NCBI GenBank assembly: GCA_013433145.1
Contig: CM024171.1
Span: 13,283,358 to 13,347,357 of the forward strand
DNA: 64,000 nt
Reading direction: 5' to 3'
Origin: Ascaris suum
Lineage: Eukaryota > Nematoda > Chromadorea > Rhabditida > Ascarididae
Positions 49,730 through 61,612 of this stretch are shown here, in pieces. The notes beneath the pieces are model-generated. The model was not told the origin of the DNA. It did no database searches and was given only the letters and a program-made list of their open reading frames with translations. The position numbers and the translations under genes are program-made. The stretch's first letter is position 1, and every line of letters starts with the position of its first letter.

Positions 49730-49894
49730 GTGGCTTATGAACGATTTGAACACTTGATTTTCTCCAGCATTCATCCCGCAGTCCACGACATGGATGACTG
49801 CAGCTCGAGTTCTTAGTGGAACGACAGGCAAATGAGTTCCAGTCGAACTTCGCGCCAACTTCTTAGCTATCTCGTCAATAGCTGAAATTATGGC
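49730..49894 (-). CDS. Internal exon of an unidentified gene
   Basis: Fifty-five codons, phase 0 at both ends, lie between an aagcttttacag acceptor and a CAC|GTAAGG donor. They read AIISAIDEIAKKLARSSTG, then LPVVPLRTRAAVIHVVDC and GMNAGENQVFKSFISH. This is one of the best-formed exons in the right half. It looks like part of a folded alpha/beta protein, but no family was recognised. Confidence 0.6.
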
Positions 49895-50513
49895 CTGTAA
49901 AAGCTTTGCGGTTCACACAGAAGAACCACTCCGTTACTTCAAAGTAACTGCTATTAGTGAATTTCTTTGACATGTAAAGCAAACGATGACCTGCTACCGC
50001 ACTCCTTTTTCTGATGAATCATAGGTTCCTCACCTCTCTGACCGAAGAGGACGTTAGATTCAACAGCGATTGTAGGTAAAGAATGAGATGAGTGAAGCAG
50101 AAGCCCTTCCCTTTCAGAACGACTAAACAAAGTACTTCACATGCTATGCTAAAATTCAGTAGCATTTCAGCACAAATGTGTTGAGTTCGGCAAGGCGGAG
50201 TATACTGTCACACTGAGCTAGCTACCTTTGGTCGTTGCTTCGGAATCGACGAAATAATGTGACTAACATTAACGGACAACCACTATTACATTTCAGTTTT
50301 CCTGAATGAAACTCTGCTAACAACGCTTTAATCATTACAAAACCTCACAAAGAACGCAGCATGCTCGAGCCAGAAACAACAGTTGAGAAACGCAGTAAAC
50401 ACGATAAGATGAGCCGCGGAAACATCGAGGAGGTGGTCACGTGGAGGAAATAGAAACCAAAGGATTGGATGAACATTCCTAAGCAAACGGCAAATATTCA
50501 ACACGACTTTCAC

Positions 50514-50639
50514 CAGAAATTTCAGCGAAAAGATTTGCACTGAATTCCATCAGAGATATTCCCTTACAAAGGTCAGAAAAGCCGTAAGCGCGAATCTTCT
50601 GCTCAACAATATTACCGCATATACTGCACAACATCGGCA
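50514..50639 (-). CDS. Internal exon of an unidentified gene
   Basis: Forty-one codons entered and left in phase 1 lie between an atccacaaacag acceptor and a TCTG|GTGAAA donor. The sequence MLCSICGNIVEQKIRAYGF has a CxxC pair, followed by SDLCKGISLMEFSANLF. A CxxC plus a later Cys might be a metal site, but no domain was identified. It may belong to the same gene as the exon at 49894. Confidence 0.45.
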
Positions 50640-51630
50640 CTGTTTGTGGATCACAACACAAACGGTGTGATCAAAGAGTGCAGTGTTGTGAATTTAATTA
50701 TGCACAGCACAGCGCAACGAGACAAAATGGGTGGGATGCAAGACTAGCTGGCCCAATACGAGACGTACCTCTGCCAGCAGTGAACAGTACCCGAAAGAGC
50801 ACTGAAATCATGGAAGAAAAAAGATACGGATTGCGAGATGAATGTGAGCAATCGCAATCGACCAAGTTTTAGACTCCATGTAACCAGTTAAGAAGACAGG
50901 GATAATTTTCCAGAAACATAAGCAGTACATTCATCAAAATTGTAACTTTTCTTCGATTCTTATATCACCACAATCGCCGAACAAAGGTTATGTCAAACAC
51001 TTTGAACTACTGAGTCCTTCCTTCTGGAACATTCCGTCCTTAAGATATAGTCCTATTGAAAACTATCCCGTCGTAAAAAGGAAACTTGCATGCTGACCAA
51101 TGTTTAAAAACTCCGACGCCGCATTTCGATCCCATTCAATTCGTTAAAGCAGCAGTGATTCAAAACCCTAGTCCTCTAATCTCTCCCTCCTTCCACCCTT
51201 TATCAAAAACGGCGAGTGAGAAAAATTCTTCGCTCACGGTTAAAACGTCACATCGTGATCTGACTTCTATCCTGTTCATAAATAACGCAACAGTGGACAG
51301 TAAATATTTCATCGCCTCAATAACCACTTCACCAACTTGTTGCAAACTGATCGCACAATGGCACCCCTCTCACACCTCAGAACAATCCAAGAAATCTCCT
51401 GTTGTCATATCGATCTAAGGAATAGAGTCAACGGATCTGAACACATCAACGTATGCGCAAGAACGCAGCTAATTTTGTTAATGATCCATGACCTCTCATC
51501 ACGACGAAAGAAATATTCAACTAAACTACCGCGGAACGGTGTGACCCATATCCACAGTAGGTCCTAAATCTGAAGCGGCCATTTTTTTAAAGCTTAAATG
51601 GATCTCAGAATTTGCCATGCGCTCTCTTAC

Positions 51631-51810
51631 ACCGCTGATTCTAAGAATAGGATTCATTAAAAGTGAACGATTCCGATTCCGACCGGGTTCCTCACCACTG
51701 ATACTTGCATCCTCACAAGCATTATTAATGTTTTTATCAACAGGATGAGCTCCATCGCAAGCAATAATATTAGTGCAGGTTGCGAGCAACTCGAAACTAG
51801 CCTCAAGCAA
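51631..51810 (-). CDS. Exon region of an unidentified gene
   Basis: The open frame ends at a GGT|GTAAGA donor. It includes LEASFELLATCTNIIACDG and a polar part (DASISGEEPGRNRNRSLLMN). The 5' boundary is unclear; an acceptor-like cttgtgag before GATGCA (51711) would give a shorter exon. Confidence 0.45.
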
Positions 51811-52000
51811 CTTGCTCGTTGTATTCCTCGATTAGAACTACGCGGTTCTTACTATGAACATGAGTATTACTCGTCAATGCAAGACCAAATACAGTGTACG
51901 AATGTTCATTTCGAATAAAGCCTGCAGCAGAAATTTGGTAGTCTTCCAAACAGAATTTACCAAGCTGATCCACATATTCTGAGTACCCCGCTTCCCACAA
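51803..52000 (-). CDS. Exon of an unidentified gene
   Basis: From an actgtaacag acceptor the frame reads LWEAGYSEYVDQLGKFCLED, YQISAAGFIRNEHSYTVFGL and further, open to 51803. Donor candidates are a CATA|GTAAGA and a CAA|GTTGCT. It overlaps the start of the next frame by a few bases, so the exact join is unresolved. Confidence 0.45.
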   Translation of the reverse strand: MWEAGYSEYVDQLGKFCLEDYQISAAGFIRNEHSYTVFGLALTSNTHVHSKNRVVLIEEYNEQVA

Positions 52001-52092
52001 CTGTTACAGTTTGCTAGAAAATAATCGTGGGGAATCAGCGAGTTTCACTTATACGTTCACTGAGGTCTTCCAAATCGCTTTACTTATCTACT

Positions 52093-52175
52093 CGGATTTC
52101 TTAATTGTTTCTCGGTGTGCCCTCAACAGTTTTGATTCATTTCGTTCAAACGCATATCCAATTTTTCCCAGGAAT
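52093..52175 (-). CDS. Small exon candidate
   Basis: After a cccgtttgtacag acceptor the frame reads CTFDSWEKLDMRLNEMNQN, then closes; an ACT|GTTGAG donor lies just before the stop. Protein-like but short. Approximate coordinates. Confidence 0.3.
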
Positions 52176-52242
52176 CAAAAGTGCACTGTACAAACGGGAT
52201 AAATCATGTAAGTTGTTTCGGCTTCACGCACCTCCAGCCTAC

Positions 52243-52367
52243 CCATACTGTGTGCCGTGAACGGACACTCCGTGCAACCGCAACGAATCGATTTCAATGC
52301 AGCGGTTCCTGTCACCATATACGTGGCGACGAGTACACATTTTAAGCAAAGACTTCTCAACTTTCAC
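52243..52367 (-). CDS. Exon of an unidentified gene
   Basis: Forty-one codons plus two bases lie between a tatggcctatag acceptor and a GG|GTAGGC donor (VKVEKSLLKMCTRRHVYGDR, then NRCIEIDSLRLHGVSVHGTQ). A second frame through the same bases is also open, with a Cys cluster (KSIRCGCTECPFTAHSMG) and a GAG|GTGCGT donor that fits the next exon's phase. The frame choice is unresolved. Confidence 0.35.
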
Positions 52368-53406
52368 CTATAGGCCATAGTGAAAAAAGCCTGTCTCTCT
52401 GCAACAGGCTGACCACCCACATGACCGAATAATGTAACGAACGTCTCGTGTTTCACGTTCAAAGGAATCCAATAATTATATGAAATAATGTAGAATGAAC
52501 GATAACAAACAATTCACTCATTCCTCGTCACACAATTGGCCAAGGCGCTCCATTCACAACTCCGATAGCCTAGCGTGCACCGAGGAAAAACACTGACGTG
52601 GACTGAGAAAAACAGAAAACTTTTGATGGAGAGTACTGTGACCTCAAAAGTTATACAACGCTACTAGAAAAATGCCTTAAAAGTGCTAAACCACAATGAA
52701 GGAAGAATAATGGTGCCTCAGCTACTTCAGAAAACAGCCTGAGTTCTTCCTTCAAGACGACAACCTCAGTCTGACTTCTTAGAACACTGCAGCAACTATT
52801 CTAAACAGCACCCGGCCTCATGTGGATTGTGCGAAAGCATTTTACGCCGGGTCTGCGTACGTCGCGTTGATCTGATGCTGAACACTTGTGCAACCGATGC
52901 CAATCTTGTTTATAACGTGTGCTCCTTTCGACTTGAGTGATATAAAGCTCGCGCACGAGTCTAAGTAACACTCACATGGACCGCGTATGTCGAACTAACG
53001 TTTCCACAGGGTGTGTGGATCTTCTTGCTGCGAAGGTCTCATCAAGCATGGTGTGCATAGCGTACGAAGCTTGTCTTGGCAGTAGGGCTGACATACCTCT
53101 ATAGAAAATGTGCCTGGCGTGCATAGACTTCCTCATTACGAGGTGAACGAAATGCGCAGTAGGGAAAGTACTGCGTTAGCTATCTTTTTTCGTGTTTCTT
53201 TGAAACTTTTGCCTCGCCTTGAAAATTTTCATCTGCTCATCCATCTCGAAACTGCAAACGAACGCATGCAGCCTTAGTTCTTCGCACTGACCGATCCATT
53301 TATGCAAATATAACTAACATGCTCAAAGGATTAAATGTGCGCGATCGATGATAAATAAACACTTAAGCAATTTCAGCAGACACATCTTCAAATGAAGCCG
53401 ACTTAC

Positions 53407-53518
53407 TTCTACGATAGATGATGTGCGATGACGTGGTTGGTGTGACGACACCAGTGACATTACCGCTTTGTTGCATATTTCGAGTCTCATTCTTCTCTGG
53501 CTTCTCTTCGACACTCAT
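53407..53518 (-). CDS. Likely first exon of an unidentified gene
   Basis: ATG directly follows a catgttacag acceptor, as expected for a trans-spliced first exon. The frame (MSVEEKPEKNETRNMQQSG, then NVTGVVTPTTSSHIIYRR) ends at an AGAA|GTAAGT donor in phase 1. The N-terminus is charged and probably disordered. It could start the gene whose later exons lie at 52367 and below, but phases were not connected. Confidence 0.5.
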
Positions 53519-55085
53519 CTGTAACATGCAATCTCATCTAGAAGCATTCGCCAAAATCACCAACAATATCTCTCTATAGTCTATGAATGCCTCATTAAGA
53601 AAGGATGAGGTAATCAAACCACAGCTAACCAAAATCCCATAAGAACAGACAACAGCATCAAAAAATCAAAAACAACACCCTTACTCGACAGTACTTTCAA
53701 AGGATGAGCAGTTTTCCTCGAATACGTCGATGAATTATTCGTCCTCGTTTCAAGAATGGAATAGCTTATGCACTCGCAGAGTTGTTAGACTACTGCAACT
53801 AAAAGCAAAAGCAAACGAATTCCCGATAGCCGATACGAGGATTGAAATTTCGCTGGCGTTAAACGAAGATATTATCAAAAGCATGACGAAAATCTCTATC
53901 TCCCCATGAAATTTTGTTGATGGGAATTGCTAAAACTGCAACGTGATCAGCTCATCTGAGTACCAGTAGTATCCATCAAAATCTCAATTAAAAAATAAAA
54001 ATTCCATGCATTACCACGAAACATACAGCAAATGTTAGAATCTCGATTGTTACAGCAAGTGTGCAGGCAGTAGCAATGCAAAAAGTAGCCTATCCATCCT
54101 CATAATGGTTAGACCCTTGTCAAAGTACACGTGGAATTGCGAATTCTGCTAATCTCAAGCAATAAGAATTAGAAAATATTTAGTCTACTTTATTTGCCGT
54201 CTTACATCCCATCAATAAAAATGCTTCTCTATTCGCACAACAAGAATATACAAAGAAATGAGCCGCAACACCAAAAAGTTGCTGAATTTCTTCTCTGTCG
54301 AATGAAGTATAATGTAGCTCTAGTGAATCCCCTCTCTAAACGGCAGCAAGTTTCCTAGTTTTGCAAACAACCGTCTTCCTATCTGAATATGAATGCGGAT
54401 CTCAAGAGCTTTGAAATATTCGTTGTTTATATTGGCTCATGTTCTAAATATGAAGTTTATGGTACCACATAAATGAGGTGTGCGGTGGCCGAAATGAATT
54501 TAATTTGGATTTGCTAAGCTCAATGTTCTGAAGATTTGAAAGTTCCCTTCTAATGATCATATACACAACTCCAAAAGCGCGTTCCTTTAAAATTCGAGAA
54601 AAACGACCACTACAGCAAACAGAAATACAAACGAAATGAAACCGCGAAAGTATTGAATATAAGTATTTCCAACGGAGTGCAAAGGTCGAAAACATTTTCA
54701 AACTTTTACCTCATATGATAACTTAGTTGTTTGCCGAACAGATTGGCGACTGATGAACAAAAGATGCAAATGAATGTTTTACCGATGAACAGACATCTAA
54801 TAAACAAAACTACCGACATGCAGATAAACCTCATGACGCATTTATCGCAGCGATATCTCTTCATTATGCCATACTGTCTTGCGTGAGTAGCTAGACCAAT
54901 ACGCGTTCGATAACGAGCCGGACGTTACGTGCAACAGAAGTCATTCTGCAAAACAAGTGAACAGAACCATCGTTTAGGCTTGCACGACCTGTCCTTAATG
55001 AAAGTCTTCTGCAAACTTTAGCCGTGCTGGATTATGATAGCGTCAAGTCTGTGCTCACAGCACTCGGTTGCGCATCCAACAACAT

Positions 55086-55097
55086 CCCCCCCCCCCC
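55086..55097 (+). repeat. Poly-C run
   Basis: Twelve consecutive C on the plus strand. Confidence 0.9.
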
Positions 55098-56176
55098 ACC
55101 TCCCCACAGAACTGTTTTGCCGGAAGGATGATTCATTCAACTGGTCAAAGGGGCACCGGTCACTGATGCACTAGATGAGAACTTATTCACAGGGTAGTGC
55201 AGTGCTAGTAAACTTGATCTTCTCGCATGCTTCAATGCATTTCCCATCAGGTTCTTCTCTGCAAATGCTATACGATGATCACGCGTAAACAGTGCATAAA
55301 AAATGTTGCAAGAAACGCTGCTCAAAAAGTTTCACAAATATTTCTGCGGGTGTATATCAACCGAAATGTCCTACTCAACTGCCAATAAGTCGCGGCAGGA
55401 CAATTATGTTGAGGCTATCTTAGAATTATTGGTGACTTTAGATGTCGCTTACAAAGGAACATTTCCATTCGCCTCAGCTGGAAAAGGAACCACATATCGA
55501 CACCTGTCGAAGAGGAATTTGCATCGTCCCTCCCCTCCTCCCCTCCCAAACGTTGCTTTAAGCTATTTTCAGGATATCCACCATCCCGATTTTCATGACT
55601 CGAGATTTGGCAACTTATTCTATGCAAGGAGTGGAATTTCATAGTAGTGCAGATGGATACACACATATGTCAAGCACAAAGACGAAAGGATCCGAGCCTT
55701 CCCATAATCGACTATGAAAAAGTTTTGCTGATGGCACATAAGACAAAACGAAAGATGCAAATAGATATAATTACATCCTGACTGTGCTGAATTATCATTT
55801 ATGGCATTTAACGTGAAAACAAGAGGAGCCCAGTACGCTTCATATAAAAACTCGCTGAAGAGACCTCACAAAGTTTTGGAATCAACTGCTTAGAAAACAT
55901 CCTTCAGCACTTTGCAGTTGCCTGCAATTCACTACACAACTGATATTTGCTCTGATCTAACGATAGCTGAATCACGTTAACGCCTATAGAATCTATCATT
56001 CGCTAATTAGAGGCCAATATTTGTTCGCCTCTTCCCCTCTAAAGATCACAGTTTGCACTCTGTGTCAGCGAGTCGAAAGTGGTTTCCCTCTTGTGGGAGA
56101 ATAAAGGTAAATAGGTCAAACATAAACTGGCACTAGAACGGAAAGAGGCATGACAGCTGAAAATAAATCCACTTAC

Positions 56177-56284
56177 AGCAGAAAGAGAAGAAGGTGGTGA
56201 CAACCTATTTTCGGCATCCACGTTGAACTCGTCGAGTTGTAGACATACTATCAAAAACCTTTGCTCAGCTGGCACAGATGTAGC
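56177..56284 (-). CDS. Internal exon of an unidentified gene
   Basis: Thirty-six codons, phase 0 at both ends, lie between a tttgatgttgcag acceptor and a GCT|GTAAGT donor. They read ATSVPAEQRFLIVCLQLDEF, then NVDAENRLSPPSSLSA. Both splice sites are near consensus. The family is unknown. Confidence 0.55.
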
Positions 56285-56941
56285 CTGCAACATCAAACCT
56301 TGTGGAAATAAAAATAATATGAATCCGAGCAGCGAAGATAACCTAAGCGTTGCGGAATGCTACTTGTGTTTGCATAAATTTGAAGCCGTATGATGCTTGA
56401 AATATCCGATGGGCAACAGATATGAAGGAGAACACAGAAAAGTGGGGAGGTAACCAGGTGCCACGTACCGAGTACAATTCGATCCATTGCAGCTGTAATT
56501 GATCTTTAAATCGTTGAATGGAATGGAAGTCTGTTTAAGTCGGCTGCAAAAAATGCGACCATAACGCTTACCTTCTCATTGCTCATAGATGCTCCAGTTG
56601 CATGGAATATAAGCTTTAGCCCCCTATTCGAACCACGTGATTTGAAAATCGCTGATTAAAAAAAAATCTGTCGTAGCCACCCACCATACGTCAACTCGCC
56701 CATGCCTTGGGAAAAAAAAATTCGCCCATGCCTCCATGCATGTTTGCAAAGTTTTTTGACGGGAATATATATCGACATGTATACGTATATGCGCTTATAT
56801 GCCTTCCCTATTTATCCGTCACAACAAGTCAGAAGCGAGCGAAGCTAGAGGTGCGAAATTTGCTGACTGTAATGTGCATCGCGGACACGATTCTTCTGCG
56901 TTGATTCATCAAATTGTAAAGCATAACCGATTTCCGTTGCA

Positions 56942-57052
56942 GATACATCGACAATCAGAAGAACGACTTTTTAAGACGACTTATACCAACGATCGGTTTG
57001 GTTTTATTCTATATTTTTCAAACTCTGGATACCTTGTGAAAATGTTTCACCG
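56942..57052 (+). CDS. Plus-strand exon candidate
   Basis: Thirty-seven codons lie between a tttccgttgcag acceptor and a CGT|GTGAGT donor (IHRQSEERLFKTTYTND, then RFGFILYFSNSGYLVKMF). The frame is also open upstream of the acceptor. A following acceptor (cattttacag, before 57123) continues in phase 0. The opposite strand of that next block is a better coding candidate, so the gene model is uncertain. Confidence 0.35.
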
Positions 57053-57146
57053 TGTGAGTAGTATGCAAACGCGCATATCATGTCAGCCCGTTTAATATCC
57101 CTCTGCGCTTGCTCATTTTACAGAAATGCACCTTCTTGCATGTTTT

Positions 57147-57323
57147 TTATTTGCTGGTCATGTATGGGCACATATCCGATATTGCGATACTTCCAAATAT
57201 ATCGAAAGAAAGCTTATGTCCAGCGGCGTTAATATTATGCTGCTTAGCGAACAATAGCTCATCGAAAATCGCTTCAGCAAAACTCAAAATGGGAAATAAA
57301 TTGGAGGGGATAATGCGATATGC
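57147..57323 (-). CDS. Terminal exon candidate of an unidentified gene
   Basis: From a gatgaattgcag acceptor the frame reads EAYRIIPSNLFPILSFAEA, IFDELLFAKQHNINAAGHK and ends SDMCPYMTSK at TAA. It looks like a helical protein segment. The plus strand is also open here. It may be the end of the gene represented at 57540-58342. Start coordinate approximate. Confidence 0.4.
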   Translation of the reverse strand, partial: AYRIIPSNLFPILSFAEAIFDELLFAKQHNINAAGHKLSFDIFGSIAISDMCPYMTSK

Positions 57324-57539
57324 TTCCTGCAATTCATCCTGTTTGTTGCACGATTTGCCAATAGATAGTGATAGGGACGCGTGCTACAATACATCAAGAT
57401 TTGCTTGGTCCGATTAGCTGTAAAGCTCTCACCTTTTTATAGGCTGATCGGCTGAAAACGAAGATTCGACTGGCGTAAAAAAAATTCACTCCAACTTTTA
57501 GGCATTCACTTGTGCATTTAACTTCTTAGAAGCTGGTGG

Positions 57540-57828
57540 ATTAACTACTGGCAGGGGAAGTCGCTGTACGATAGTGTGAATTGTGTCGCCGAGTTTCGTA
57601 ACACCAATTTCAATGACATCTCATTTGCAAATGGCGGCACACTAGTGCGCAAGCGGATGCTGTGGCTCGATCTAGGAGAGCACTTTCATCGACATTGCTT
57701 CCCCTCAGCTCTTCGAACAACGCAGCTGAACTGGCGATAGTTTCGCTGTCTCTTCGGCAATCAAATTATCACCTTACACGCTACCGTAGACAAATTGTTC
57801 TGATTCTCAGCAGCTACACTGAGCAGTT
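57540..57828 (-). pseudogene. Coding block with apparent frameshifts
   Basis: After a ccccag acceptor the first frame reads LLSVAAENQNNLSTVACK (57828 to 57773) and then meets a stop. A second frame continues with DSETIASSAALFEELRGSNV and DESALLDRATASACALVCRH, stops, and a third continues EIGVTKLGDTIHTIVQRL and PLPVVNPPASKKLNAQ. The pieces abut almost without gap and read like one helical protein, but no intron of normal size can bridge them. The simplest explanations are single-base indels, in a decayed gene or in the assembly. The first piece does join upstream exon 58342-58200 in phase. Confidence 0.4.
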
Positions 57829-58199
57829 CTGGGGAAGGTCAACTGCTTCAAATTTTTGAGATGTACTAATGACATGGGAGAACCATGCGGAAGAAGGAGC
57901 GCTACTTGCGCCACATGGGTACGTCATATAGTAGGACATCCCTCCTTCCAGCTTGCCCTAATTGCCATCGTTTCCGGATAGCTTGCCCTACACAGAATTG
58001 CCGGCTACCGTCTTACATAATTTCAACCGTCGGCTCTGGTACGCAAGATTTGACTCTGAAGCTGCACCGTATCGGTACTACGCATGTTTGCAGCTAGAAG
58101 ATCGGTCGACCATGCAGAATAAAGTAGTGAAATAACTACTTATTGACATCGTGCTTGCAACGGTATTCAATCAAAAATACCGCATCATCGACCTCTCAC

Positions 58200-58342
58200 C
58201 TTTATAGAGAACAACAAGCGAAGTCATATCACCATCTTCCATATCACCATAAGAAATCATATCATATTCAGCATATGGAGTCATTACAAAGAGCTGATGG
58301 AGCAGATTTGATTCCGTATCACAAAAAAAGAAAGCAGAGCAA
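58200..58342 (-). CDS. Internal exon of an unidentified gene
   Basis: Forty-seven codons lie between a cagccttttacag acceptor and an AAAG|GTGAGA donor. They read CSAFFFCDTESNLLHQLFV, then MTPYAEYDMISYGDMEDGDM and TSLVVLYK. It leaves in phase 1 and fits the acceptor at 57828. The acidic Met/Asp/Gly stretch is unusual. No domain was recognised. Confidence 0.5.
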
Positions 58343-59751
58343 CTGTAAAAGGCTGAAGCGCCGTTAAGGTGATGCAAATTTAATTATGAACTTTTTGAGA
58401 GTCTCGACTTGTAAGATCCCCACCTTCCCGGTACCATCGCTTATAGCCATCCACAAAAAGCAATCAGCTAGCTCTGAATGGATTGTTCTATTCGTTACCG
58501 TTATCCATCATTTCTCTATGTTCATTAGTAAGTAACGCGTACTGAATGACTCATACGTATCATTGAATTTCTTTGTGCAGCAAGATACCTCCTGAAGTCC
58601 TCAAATGGTGCGCATGAATATTGCTTGTCTTTCCATATCACAGACTCGCTTGGTATCATATCATTTTGAATATTTCAACAAGGACCAACTTGATGCTTGT
58701 AGTCCAATGTCCACCGATCCGTTAGATTTAAAATACGGGACAGATGACCAAATTGGTTTTACACAGTTCTGCTGCAGCGACCGCTGAAATACGAACCCAC
58801 CGTCCCCAGACCTTTCCAAGAATAAATTCGATAACTATTCAGATCCCATCGCAGTGGCTAGCGATTCAAATCAATGGTCAAAAATGAAGGCATTAAGGAA
58901 GGCAAAAAAAAAATGATCTCCTATAAAGGGAGGCTAGAGAAGAATTGCTAGTGTGGAGACGTGAAATAAAAAATAAAAACAAAACTGGCATGACAATAAC
59001 ATAATAACATGGATAACATCACCTGGCAGGGCACCAACATAATAAGAAGCTTGATAGTACCACAAACTGGCACGATAACATGGACAACTTGTTAAAATGA
59101 GAATGACCTGGCAAGACGCTAAAAGAAACGACCAGACAGTTTGATAAGAATAAAAGGATAAACTGCTTGATATGATTGAAAGTCAAGTCATAATATGATA
59201 AAATAGAGACGAACAAAGCGGTGATCCGATAAGATAAAATCGACGTGTTATGGCTTATTAAGATGAATTCACCGGAATATCGAAGGGATGAATTTACAAA
59301 TATAGTGACGCAATGTTTTTAGACATTATAACAGAACAAAGCAAAGAAATGTGATGAGCGAGCGTGTAATGAAGGCAGTATGTACATATGTACCTGTGGT
59401 GCACAACATGCCAGCGTCAAATGAATGGTGCAGAGCATCATTCGGTCGTGAAAAAATGCAGCGCGTGAACTCTGTTGAACTGTGGTATATGAGCTCATGA
59501 GGAAATTTTCACACGTGATAGGGGCACTTCTACGGTATATATGTCCTCAATGAAGGTGATGAAAAGAACAGCCTGCTTACTAAATAGAAGAAAGTACTTG
59601 CTCTCCCAAAAATTGAAAGGCTAGGAAGGAGAGCGACTTTGTATAATACTCCAGGAGAGACCCACATCACAAAAAAAAAAACGAAAACAATATTGATTAT
59701 GGAGGACATAATGAAGGTTTGCACCGGTGGGTGATAGGATGAGCCGGCTCA

Positions 59752-61150
59752 TCAGTTGTCCCGTTCAGCGGATGATGTTTTCAGCTTCAGAACAACCTTC
59801 TGCCTCTTTGGACAGTACCTGAAATGTCGATCGTAGTTTCTGTGTCTTTACTTTAAGAAAACATTGAGAAATGCTTGTAGAGCACAGCGGATATATGCCG
59901 CTGAATTCTCGGCAACCTAGAAGGCCACCATCTCGGGACCCATATATTTTAAAAAACTGTGGTAGTGGGACTTCGTGGAGACCGAAAACTGCTAGAGTAC
60001 ACAACATCGAGAAAAAGGCACAACGGATTCTCTTCGACTTCAGGTAGCCGCCGAATTCCACACTAAGGTCCATGGACATGAGGGGTCGGAAAAGTATCAA
60101 ATCAGGTCATTAGAGACATGCATCTTAACTCCTTTGCTTGATTTTCCTTGGATATATCCACATCATCGCCATGATTGAAGAGCCATAGTTTGCAGCCAAT
60201 GGTATGTTCAATATATTCTTTAAAAATGAATGCTTTTAGTGACCGAGTTAACACATTTCGCGCGCATTCTGGGGTGCTCTGCAATGTGCATGTCATGCAT
60301 GGCATTTTCTAGCTTATCTTCTCATTTTTCTACATCCACACAAACTGCTGCATAATTTGTGCGACGTTGACAACTCGCCACTACAAAGCGAGATAAACAT
60401 ATATGCCCATTAAATTTTGAAAGCCTTTTCCACAGGAATATTTAGGCCCTCTTACTTTAAAAGCTACGACTTCAAATTGCGTTACTATAAACAACTATAT
60501 CATCAGTGAATCACAGATGCAAAAAGAGGCCGACTCACCTAATCGTGTGGTTCTTTGACCCACTTGCACCACAGATCTTGCACGGACCAAGATTCGCGAG
60601 TTCAGGGCACTGCTTCTTATTATGGTGGGACGGTTTGTTAATAGAAATGCAATAGCCGCAACCACCTGCCTGAAAACATCTGATAGCGTCAACGGAATCT
60701 TCGTTCGATCTTTGTGCAATTAATGTGAAATAGTCGGCCGTATGCCCAGCAGGAGCGAGCGTTTCGAGAAAACGAAAGCTGTCATGAAGTCCTTAGCGCA
60801 GACCATTCGAACAGCCTCAGCTTTCCAAGTTTTCTCCAGCTAGGAATATCAACTCACAAGTGAGGAAAACATAAAATGTATAAAAAGTGTAGGAGGTCGC
60901 ATTAACCAATATATTGCCAGGCACAGGCAGTCAGGATTCAACGCTAGGCGTGCGTTTTTCGGGGCAGTTCCTACCTGCCAAGAGCAGGAAACGGCAACAA
61001 ATGCTGGATCGTCTGCCCTAAAAAACGCCAAATCGGTCGTCAAATGCTGCTCTATACCGAAAGTTTGCACATGTGAGAGGAAAGTGATACAATGGAGCAA
61101 CGGAATTTTGGCCTCAAATCTACCAACTTCCAGTCCCTTACTCTGTACCA
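59752..61150 (-). CDS. nos: Nanos-family RNA-binding zinc-finger protein (C-terminal exons)
   Basis: Nanos proteins repress translation of target mRNAs with Pumilio in germ cells and early embryos. Minus exons are 61150-60975 (ctccag acceptor, CAG|GTAGGA donor), 60669-60539 (gttttcag, ATTAG|GTGAGT) and 59818-59752 (gacatttcag, stop TGA). The phases agree. The second exon has CGYC then HHNKKQCPELANLGPCKICG, and the HTIRYCP motif is completed only by splicing to the third exon. The second finger is exactly canonical: C-x2-C-x7-H-x4-C with CGASG and HT...YCP. The first finger has its four ligands, but the loops are shorter than the usual C-x2-C-x12-H-x10-C. The tail after YCP is short and basic. 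The first listed exon (LEVGRFEAKIPLLHC and on) has no known motif and starts in phase 1, so the N-terminus lies upstream. A long (AT)n tract sits 30 bases upstream of its acceptor. Confidence 0.8.
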
Positions 61151-61178
61151 CTGGAGGTGTAACGGTGTGGGGTATAAC

Positions 61179-61180
<2 letters not shown>

Positions 61181-61265
<85 letters not shown>
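61181..61265. repeat. (AT)n microsatellite, about 42 units
   Basis: An uninterrupted AT tract of about 85 bases, in the presumed intron just upstream of a Nanos exon. Ile/Tyr frames across it are artefacts. Confidence 0.95.
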
Positions 61266-61266
<1 letters not shown>

Positions 61267-61516
61267 GAGAAGATGGTATAGACGCATCACGCATGTACAA
61301 AACGGTGCCCCTCAAGAAACCATTGGCCGATGCAGCAGGGCAAGTCAACAGTCGACAGCCGGATGGCTAGAGACATTTAACACGTACAGCACCACAGTTC
61401 ATGCGCCATGAATAACGACAATTGAACTTCTAAGGCTCAAAGCAACGATTTCACCGTTCAAGTACTGCTGGCTGCGGAAAGCTCAGGCTCACTTTAGCGA
61501 TTTTTTCCAACCTACG

Positions 61517-61612
61517 GCAGCCAGTTCAGCAAGATCGGAAGAGCTTATTCTGTCCTTGCACAAGAAAAGTCGAACGCTGACCAAAACAGTGGTCGACCTA
61601 TAACTTCTGAGG
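61517..61612 (-). CDS. Tentative upstream Nanos exon
   Basis: From a gttttcctcag acceptor the frame reads SYRSTTVLVSVRLFLCKDR, then ISSSDLAELAAV, ending at a GTAG|GTTGGA donor in phase 1. That phase fits the Nanos exon at 61150 and gives no stop at the join. The (AT)n tract would lie in the intron. Coordinates approximate; no motif supports it. Confidence 0.3.

Noticed and set aside
52386..52411. Small hairpin with gcctgt/acaggc arms
   Set aside because: Six-base stem; hairpins this small are expected by chance.
61052..61370. Ile/Tyr-rich frames across 61181-61265
   Set aside because: Translations of the (AT)n tract; only the part below 61150 on the minus strand is a real exon.
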